Shown here: piece by piece, positions 1 to 4,522 of the stretch | How positions within the stretch are numbered: the first letter of the stretch is position 1 | Layout: each line of letters starts with the position of its first letter | Origin: Haloarculaceae archaeon | GTDB taxonomy: Archaea > Halobacteriota > Halobacteria > Halobacteriales > Haloarculaceae | Assembly (NCBI GenBank): GCA_028274885.1 | Contig: JAQCMX010000086.1 | Span: 1-8,088 of the forward strand | Reading direction: 5' to 3' | DNA: 8,088 nt | Notes under the pieces: model-generated | Told to the model about the DNA's origin: nothing | Databases searched by the model: none | Seen by the model: the letters and a program-made list of their open reading frames with translations, nothing else | Program-made: the position numbers and the translations under genes

Positions 1-14
1 CTGGACCGGGACTC

Positions 15-668
15 TCACTCGTCGCCAACCGGTTTGCGCCGGAGTGCGTCGATGTGGTCTCGGAGCGCGTTGAGTTCCGATTCGAGCGTCTCGTGGCGAT
101 CGATGAGTTCGCTCAGTTCGTCGGTATTGACCGAGTGGTCCTCCTGTAACGACGCCTCCAGGGAATCGTTCGTCGCCTGCACGAGGTAGGTGGCGGTCTG
201 GAGGACCTCCTGGGGCGAACCGCGGTGATCGTACAGTTCCAGGTTGCCCGAGAAGGCGGTGTACCCGACGATTGGGACCTCCTCCTCGGAGTGGTAGGAG
301 GTGGTCACGTCGAATCCAGTGATCGGATTCCGCCGTTCGTTCGAGACTTCCATCCTGACGAGGCTAAACGGCTCTGCGAGTGTCGGGTACGTCTCCGCCA
401 GTTCTCGGAGTTTGTCCGCCGGCCCCACGCCGAGCTGTGATTCGACATCACCGAAGAAGTGTTTGGAGCCTGTCAGTGAGAGGGCCACGGTGAAAAATAC
501 CTCCTGATTGTGCTCCGCGAAGGTGCGAATCCGGTCGCGGAGCTTTTTATTGTTCCCCTCGATGGATAGTCGCTCTAACTCGTCCAGAAGGGACAGCGTC
601 CCGCGCTCGCGCTGGAGGTACTCCTCGACGAGCGCACCGGGCATCTCTTGACTATCCACGTTGTCCAT
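15..668 (-). CDS. Hypothetical coiled-coil protein, 217 aa
   Basis: I do not recognise this protein. It is acidic and soluble-looking, with no signal peptide or membrane segment. Residues about 10-60 look helical. The middle (about 95-150) looks more beta-rich, with segments such as SLVRMEV and EVPIVGYTAFSGNLELY. The last 35 residues, ending in LRDHIDALRRK, form a heptad-like amphipathic helix that should be a coiled coil, so oligomerisation is plausible. The start ATG (666-668) is supported by a TAAATA box about 25 bases upstream, matching a leaderless or near-leaderless transcript. It diverges from the acyltransferase gene with a 137-base gap, so the two could share regulation, but nothing ties their functions. 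The stop is close to the window edge, so a downstream operon partner cannot be excluded. That this is a real gene is well supported; its function is unknown. Confidence 0.8.
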   Translation of the reverse strand: MDNVDSQEMPGALVEEYLQRERGTLSLLDELERLSIEGNNKKLRDRIRTFAEHNQEVFFTVALSLTGSKHFFGDVESQLGVGPADKLRELAETYPTLAEPFSLVRMEVSNERRNPITGFDVTTSYHSEEEVPIVGYTAFSGNLELYDHRGSPQEVLQTATYLVQATNDSLEASLQEDHSVNTDELSELIDRHETLESELNALRDHIDALRRKPVGDE

Positions 669-689
669 ACATCCCCCTTTGTGTGGCGC

Positions 690-697
690 CTATTTAC
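690..697 (-). promoter_or_regulatory. TATA box for the 15-668 gene
   Basis: On the minus strand TAAATA (691-696) is centred about 25 bases upstream of the ATG at 668. Archaeal TATA boxes lie at about -26/-27 from the transcription start, so transcription should begin at or very near the start codon. A GGGGGA run about 4 bases before the ATG could alternatively act as a weak ribosome site if a short leader exists. Confidence 0.55.
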
Positions 698-768
698 TGT
701 TTGTCCACGACACGACAGGCTGGTGGGTGGATCCGCCGGCGGACAGCCGACGGGCCACCTCCGCGTAA

Positions 769-782
769 CGAAAACCCATATC
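769..782 (+). promoter_or_regulatory. BRE/TATA-like promoter for the acyltransferase gene
   Basis: CGAAAA (769-774) followed by CCATATC (776-782) is centred 27 bases before the ATG at 806. This is the BRE plus TATA arrangement expected of a haloarchaeal leaderless promoter. It also argues against the in-frame GTG at 683, which lies far upstream of this box. Confidence 0.5.
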
Positions 783-805
783 ACTTCCCCGTGACAACTG
801 CCCCT

Positions 806-1717
806 ATGACCAAGCGGCACGTGTCGCTGCCGCCAGCAGCGGTGGATGGCCTCGATACGTTCGTCCAGGAGGTAGACGAGCGACTCGCAAGCGAAGAGGA
901 TACCTGTCGCGTCGTGCAGGACGTGCTCGTCGATCTCCACGGGGATCGGGAGGCGTTCGAGCGGTGGCAGTCCGGCGGGAACGTGTCACCGGCGGAGCGG
1001 GTCAGACTCCAAAGCTACGATCCGTGTAACACGACGCTCGAAAGCGAATACTACGCGGAGATCGAAACGGAGGACAGTCGATTCCAGGAGTCGAAGTATC
1101 TCCAGTGGCTCTGGCGGCAGTTCGACGCCACGCCAATGGCGGACAACGTCGCGTTTGCCCTCGAATTTCGCAGGATGCTTGCGGACCACCTCTTCGAGGA
1201 GTGTGGCGACGACTGTCGGTTTTTCAAAGGCATCACGATGACCTACGGCCACAACATCACAGTTGGCGATAACGTCGTGGTACACGACAGCGTCCATCTC
1301 GACGACCGCGGGCAACTGACGATCGGGGACCGCGTGTCTGTCTCTGACGATGTTCACATCTACAGCCACAACCACGACGTGGTCGATCAAACCGAGGTAC
1401 GAAACTACCACACCATCCTGGAAGACGACGTCCGTCTGACCTACGACGCGATGGTCCAGGCCGGCGTCAGGGTCGGTCGAAACGCCGTTCTGGCTGCGAA
1501 GTCGACGGCGCGTACCGACATCCCCGCCCATCACGTCGCCGCGGGCTCGCCCGCCGAGTCGATCACAATCAAATCGGGCTGGGAATCCGTGGCGACACCA
1601 CTGGAGGAGGCCGGGGTCGACCGACGTGACGAGCGCCGGATCGACTACGATATCCCCGAAAATCTGGACGTGTTCGACGAATTCCAGCGGGACCTCGCGC
1701 CGCCCGATACCGATTGA
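806..1717 (+). CDS. Hexapeptide-repeat (left-handed beta-helix) acyltransferase
   Basis: A 303-residue protein. Residues about 130-255 carry the imperfect hexapeptide pattern of the LbetaH fold: NITVGDNVVVHDSVHLDD, then GQLTIGDRVSVSDDVHIYS, and later AGVRVGRNAVLAAKS and AAGSPAESI. This is the organisation of the maltose/galactoside O-acetyltransferase (Maa/LacA/NodL-like) group, which transfers acetyl from acetyl-CoA to a hydroxyl. The SHNH motif (residues 187-190) is placed like the catalytic histidine of that group. The N-terminal 125 residues are a helical acidic extension, longer than in bacterial Maa proteins, and about 45 residues follow the helix. The substrate cannot be read from sequence; sugar or cell-surface polysaccharide modification is a family-level guess. 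The in-frame ORF extends up to a GTG at 683, but I chose ATG 806 because a promoter sits 27 bases before it and the extra 41 residues read as low-complexity translated intergenic DNA. Confidence 0.85.
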   Translation: MTKRHVSLPPAAVDGLDTFVQEVDERLASEEDTCRVVQDVLVDLHGDREAFERWQSGGNVSPAERVRLQSYDPCNTTLESEYYAEIETEDSRFQESKYLQWLWRQFDATPMADNVAFALEFRRMLADHLFEECGDDCRFFKGITMTYGHNITVGDNVVVHDSVHLDDRGQLTIGDRVSVSDDVHIYSHNHDVVDQTEVRNYHTILEDDVRLTYDAMVQAGVRVGRNAVLAAKSTARTDIPAHHVAAGSPAESITIKSGWESVATPLEEAGVDRRDERRIDYDIPENLDVFDEFQRDLAPPDTD

Positions 1718-1840
1718 GACGGACTACACTGTCCACTTTCGGCGTTTGTCGGGTCACACCACAGAACTGCAATCGCAGGTACCGGATGTGATCATCCAGC
1801 AGTCAGAACTACCAAGTACTCCCAAATTGTACAAAGACGT

Positions 1841-2122
1841 ATGGAGAGGTGGGTTTGGCTCGCCGCGTATGTTGTTGGTTTCGTACTCCTTCAGGTGTAC
1901 CTGTATCGGTACTTCATCAAGCGGAGTTCGACAGGCGAGCGGACGACCCCGGAGTCGACGGCTGACGGCACGCCGGCGCTCTCGGAGGGGGGAGGAGGCC
2001 ACATCGACCAGCCCGAAGAGGAGACCACAGGGGACCTGATCTGTTGTACCGATTGCGGCGGCTACAATCAGAACGAACAGATGTACACCTTCTGCAAGCA
2101 CTGTGGCAACCGATTACAGTGA
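1841..2122 (+). CDS. Small membrane-anchored zinc-ribbon protein, 93 aa
   Basis: Residues about 5-24 (WVWLAAYVVGFVLLQVYLY) are a single hydrophobic membrane helix, followed by basic residues (KRSS). By the positive-inside rule the C-terminal part should be cytoplasmic. Residues 30-65 form a disordered acidic linker. Residues 68-88 form a zinc ribbon with two knuckles, CTDC (69-72) and CKHC (85-88); C68 adds a fifth cysteine. This architecture is common among small haloarchaeal proteins, and the ribbon resembles what databases call DUF7577, though I have not verified this. The stop TGA overlaps the GTG start of the next gene by four bases (GTGA), so the two are probably translated together. 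A ribbon of this kind could bind nucleic acid or a protein partner near the membrane; that role is inferred. I see no strong promoter immediately upstream; AAGTACT (1814-1820) is a weak candidate. Confidence 0.8.
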   Translation: MERWVWLAAYVVGFVLLQVYLYRYFIKRSSTGERTTPESTADGTPALSEGGGGHIDQPEEETTGDLICCTDCGGYNQNEQMYTFCKHCGNRLQ

Positions 2123-2883
2123 CCGGGCGACGAGCCGTTGCGATCAACATCGGCGCGAACACGAACGATCCGGGCTTTCGCGGGCCGGTCTGGCCCGACG
2201 GTCGGTTCGAGTACGTCCCGATTCCCGAAACTGAACCCACGAGCCAGCCAGTTCCAACGTACGGAGAACTGGCGGCACACCTCGAGTATCCGATCCCAGA
2301 CAAGGTCCACGAAACACCGGTCCATCTCGATCCCGAGTTCCCGGAGTATCCGTTCTGCGAGCGGTACACCTACGGCGACCCCTACGGTATCAAGGCTAGC
2401 CCGCTTTTAGATCTGTCCGCCGGCGACCACGTCTTTTTTTACGCAACTCTTTCGGTCGTAACCGATGGCCGTTCCGGGGAACCTGACTGGCTTCCGCCAG
2501 ATTGGGGGGCGTTCGTGATCGGCCACTTCCAGCTCGACTCTGCACCCCGTTCCGGGGCCGAATACACCCGAACCGTGGCTAACGAGGGCCAGGGTACCGG
2601 GCACGCGGCCGGCGGTCACGCCGTCAATCCGTTTCGGAACAACGCACACCACAAGCGTCAGGAATTCGACGCAAAGGTACTGTTGTTAGGGGACCCGGAG
2701 GGGTCACGACTGTACGAGTATGTGGTCCCGTTCAGCGGCCAGGAACGGGGAACCGACCCGGGAGCACTGGTCACCGAGTGGTCCGAAGACTCCGGGCGGG
2801 GTCCCTGGTGGCGACGTCCGCTTCGGTTCGACGCGGACGGCACCGAACGGCTCCTGCAGGCCAGGACTGAACCACCGAACTGA
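2119..2883 (+). CDS. Nmad3-family putative nucleotide modification protein
   Basis: A 254-residue protein. The N-terminus, with AVAINIGAN (residues 6-14), GFRGPVWPDG (19-28) and FEYVPIPE (30-37), matches the signature I associate with Nmad3 (nucleotide-modification-associated domain 3). That family was proposed by comparative genomics to act in DNA base hypermodification; to my knowledge its chemistry is not established. Other notable segments are GDHVFFYATL (102-111), AFVIGHFQL (131-139) and a polar, His-rich stretch at 160-180 ending in NNAHHKR. That stretch may be part of an active or metal site, which is inference. A WW pair (230-231) lies near the C-terminus. I chose GTG 2119 because it overlaps the upstream TGA by four bases and gives a compact N-terminus; the ORF opens at TTG 2044, but that region overlaps the zinc-ribbon gene. 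nucS follows after 103 bases. An alternative is a haloarchaeal conserved protein merely sharing the fold. Confidence 0.6.
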   Translation: MTGRRAVAINIGANTNDPGFRGPVWPDGRFEYVPIPETEPTSQPVPTYGELAAHLEYPIPDKVHETPVHLDPEFPEYPFCERYTYGDPYGIKASPLLDLSAGDHVFFYATLSVVTDGRSGEPDWLPPDWGAFVIGHFQLDSAPRSGAEYTRTVANEGQGTGHAAGGHAVNPFRNNAHHKRQEFDAKVLLLGDPEGSRLYEYVVPFSGQERGTDPGALVTEWSEDSGRGPWWRRPLRFDADGTERLLQARTEPPN

Positions 2884-2897
2884 TCCGGACTCCGGAT
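2883..2897. repeat. Perfect 15-base palindrome at the end of the Nmad3-like gene
   Basis: ATCCGGACTCCGGAT has 7-base arms around a single central C. It begins on the last base of the stop codon. It is followed directly by a second short palindrome, ATACGTAT (2896-2903). It could fold as a short RNA hairpin at the transcript end or be a protein-binding site upstream of nucS. No T-run follows it directly. Confidence 0.5.
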
Positions 2898-2922
2898 ACG
2901 TATTCGGCAGGGACCCCGAAAT

Positions 2923-2960
2923 ACCGCCTCCGAACGGTCAGCGGCGTGGCGGTTTGTTTT
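2923..2960 (+). terminator. Possible terminator hairpin plus T-rich tail
   Basis: ACCGCC (2923-2928) can pair with GGCGGT (2948-2953), and TTTGTTTT (2953-2960) follows at once. Archaeal termination relies mainly on the T-rich tract, so this could end the zinc-ribbon/Nmad3 transcript. The same tract overlaps the proposed TATA box of nucS, so the two roles compete or are combined. The stem is short and the loop is 19 bases, so confidence is low. Confidence 0.3.
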
Positions 2961-2962
2961 AG
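2957..2962 (+). promoter_or_regulatory. TATA-like box for nucS
   Basis: TTTTAG is centred about 27 bases before the GTG at 2987, in an otherwise GC-rich region. This predicts a leaderless or nearly leaderless nucS transcript, although read-through from the upstream pair is possible across the 103-base gap. Confidence 0.4.
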
Positions 2963-2986
2963 TGGCCCCGCCAACTATAAGATGGC

Positions 2987-3724
2987 GTGGGTCCGCCTCG
3001 AACACATGTCGATCCCTCACCGGACACGGTACGGGTTGCACTCGAACAGAGTATCGAGCGAGAACGGCTCGTGACGGTTTTCGGGCGGTGTCGCGTGGTG
3101 TATCGGGGGCGGGCAGCCAGCACACTCGGTCCCGGTGACAGACTCCTCGTGCTCAAACCCGACGGAACTGTGTTGGTCCATACCGACGAACAACAAAAGC
3201 CGGTGAACTGGCAGCCACCTGGGTGTACCCAGCGCGTAACCGTCGATGATGGGACGGTCCTGCTGGTCAGTGAACGCTCCACACCAGCGGAGACACTGGA
3301 AGTTTCCCTTTTGAACGTCGCACATTTTGCCGCCTTCGATGCAGCCGATACAGCGGAACTGACCGTCTCGGGAACCGAAGCAGATCTCAAAGAACGGATC
3401 CTCGCGGACCCGTCACTACTGGAGTCGGGGTTCGAGCCCCGAGCCACAGAGCGGGAAACACCCGCGGGTGCGGTCGATATCTACGGCACAGACAGCGATG
3501 GGAACGCCGTGGTCGTCGAACTCAAGCGTCGCAGGGCCGGTCCGGACGCTGTGGGCCAACTCAACAGGTACGTCGATGCACTCGACGGCGAGTTGCACAC
3601 CGGCACGACGGTCAGGGGAATTCTGGTCGCGCCCTCGGTGACCGATCGGGCACGCAGCCTGCTCTCGGACCGCGGGTTGGAGCTCGTCTCACTGTCCCCA
3701 ACTGCCGGGAGCACGGGAGTTTGA
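2987..3724 (+). CDS. nucS: Endonuclease NucS (EndoMS)
   Basis: A 245-residue protein with the two-domain NucS layout. The N-terminal DNA-binding/dimerisation domain (about 12-120) has VFGRCRVVYRGRA (31-43), TLGPGDRLLVLKPDGTVLVH (46-65) and the PVNWQPPGC signature (72-80). The C-terminal RecB-like nuclease domain (about 130-238) has GAVDI (D164), VELKR (E178, K180) and QLNRY (Q191, Y195), the expected metal and catalytic residues, all intact. NucS enzymes recognise mismatched bases, and archaeal EndoMS cuts both strands near them; in mycobacteria and relatives NucS provides mutS-independent mismatch repair. GTG 2987 is the only plausible start: an in-frame TAA lies two codons upstream. The C-terminus (ending SPTAGSTGV) shows no recognisable PCNA-interaction motif, unlike several archaeal homologues. 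The gene converges with the next one, leaving only 15 bases between stops. Confidence 0.95.
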   Translation: MGPPRTHVDPSPDTVRVALEQSIERERLVTVFGRCRVVYRGRAASTLGPGDRLLVLKPDGTVLVHTDEQQKPVNWQPPGCTQRVTVDDGTVLLVSERSTPAETLEVSLLNVAHFAAFDAADTAELTVSGTEADLKERILADPSLLESGFEPRATERETPAGAVDIYGTDSDGNAVVVELKRRRAGPDAVGQLNRYVDALDGELHTGTTVRGILVAPSVTDRARSLLSDRGLELVSLSPTAGSTGV

Positions 3725-3739
3725 CCCGCGCACCGACTG

Positions 3740-4414
3740 TTATCCCGTCGCAGCGACCCGTTCGATTCGCTCCGCGATCACGACGATGGTGTCACCCAGC
3801 GTGTCGAGTTCCTGTGCGGACAGACGTGTAAAGGGCACCTCGTAGACGACCCGCTCTCCGGTCACTGTGCACCATCCCGGTGTTTCAACTTCAGTCAAAG
3901 CCGCCTGTACATCCGGTGACAGAAGTTTTCCGACGTTCTGTTCGGTCCCCTCGATCACAAACCGTTCGTCCAACGACTCGTTGCCCGTCGTCAGCCCCTC
4001 GCTGTGGCCATCCACACCGACGTAGGTGAGTTCGATGGTAAAGGATGCCTCGACCTCCTCGATCGCTGTCCGGATCTCGGTGTGGGCCTGCGCGAAAAAG
4101 CCCGCAACGTCGGTTTCGACGACGACAGACCGTCCGCCGACGATCTTCTCGAGATCGACCTGTCGTGTCCCCTGTTCGGATCTAAACGAGGACTCCGCCA
4201 CCATACTGTTCCACTGATTGCGTTCGTAGAGCCCGACCCCGATCAGTCCGAGAATCCAGAGGAGGCTCACGCCCGCGAGCACGCCCGGGTACGGAACGCC
4301 ACCGTAGAGCCACGAGGGCACCGCGAGTGGGGCGAGCACCCCCGAAACCACGACGATAACCGTCCACCCCAGTTGCAGTCGCTGGGCCCCGGTATACCGG
4401 CGTCGGTCTGCCAT
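3740..4414 (-). CDS. Hypothetical two-helix membrane protein, 224 aa
   Basis: I do not recognise this family. Starting at MADRRRYTG, residues about 16-34 and 43-63 are two hydrophobic membrane helices joined by a short proline/tyrosine loop. The basic N-terminus and the ERN motif after the second helix suggest both ends are cytoplasmic. The remaining 160 residues form a soluble alpha/beta domain with VGGRSVVVETDVAGFFAQAH (residues 92-111), a helical stretch (112-122) and beta-rich segments such as FTIELTYVGV and GERVVYEVPF. Its architecture suggests a membrane-tethered domain of unknown job. The ORF opens at a GTG at 4501, but I chose ATG 4414 because a TTTTT promoter element sits 27-31 bases upstream and the extra N-terminal 29 residues are unlike a membrane-protein leader. 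It lies 108 bases downstream of mutS on the same strand, so read-through is possible, and it converges with nucS. Confidence 0.8.
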   Translation of the reverse strand: MADRRRYTGAQRLQLGWTVIVVVSGVLAPLAVPSWLYGGVPYPGVLAGVSLLWILGLIGVGLYERNQWNSMVAESSFRSEQGTRQVDLEKIVGGRSVVVETDVAGFFAQAHTEIRTAIEEVEASFTIELTYVGVDGHSEGLTTGNESLDERFVIEGTEQNVGKLLSPDVQAALTEVETPGWCTVTGERVVYEVPFTRLSAQELDTLGDTIVVIAERIERVAATG

Positions 4415-4440
4415 TGTCACACCTGACTCGTCCGGACCGC

Positions 4441-4446
4441 AAAAAG
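4441..4446 (-). promoter_or_regulatory. TATA-like box for the 3740-4414 gene
   Basis: The minus strand reads CTTTTTGC here, with the T-run at 4445-4441, 27-31 bases before the ATG at 4414. A GGACA/TGTCC inverted repeat (4458-4462 and 4470-4474) lies just upstream and could be an operator. The box position supports the shorter start. Confidence 0.4.
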
Positions 4447-4500
4447 ACAGGGGGATCGGACATTCGTGGTGTCCGTCGGCCAGATCGTCGCTCAGAAACA

Positions 4501-4517
4501 CCGGCGTGACACGCCGG
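4501..4517. repeat. Perfect 17-base palindrome just after mutS
   Basis: CCGGCGTGACACGCCGG has 8-base arms around one base. It starts 5 bases past the mutS stop, in the 108-base gap before the next minus-strand gene. As RNA it would fold to a 7-base GC-rich stem with a 3-base loop, so it may protect or define the mutS 3' end. No oligo-T tract follows on the minus strand, so it is not a standard terminator. As DNA it could be a dimeric regulator site about 87 bases upstream of the membrane-protein gene. Confidence 0.55.
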
Positions 4518-4522
4518 GCAGA

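Noticed and set aside
683..805. An N-terminal extension of the acyltransferase from GTG 683
   Set aside because: A BRE/TATA-like element lies 27 bases before ATG 806, so the extension would be outside the transcript, and its composition is Arg/Pro-rich unlike the acidic protein.
986..1534. A 182-codon open frame on the minus strand inside the acyltransferase gene
   Set aside because: It is exactly antisense to a well-supported beta-helix protein and reads as repetitive Val/Asp-rich sequence, the usual artefact of GC-rich codon bias.
1752..1790. CTGC-AATC-GCAG mini-hairpin after the acyltransferase gene as a terminator
   Set aside because: The 4-base stem is too short and no T-tract follows; it is expected by chance.
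2958..3125. A frameshift in nucS suggested by ATG starts in another frame (2982, 3006)
   Set aside because: The GTG 2987 frame already gives a normal-length N-terminus, and the other frame stops after 30 codons without any NucS-like sequence.
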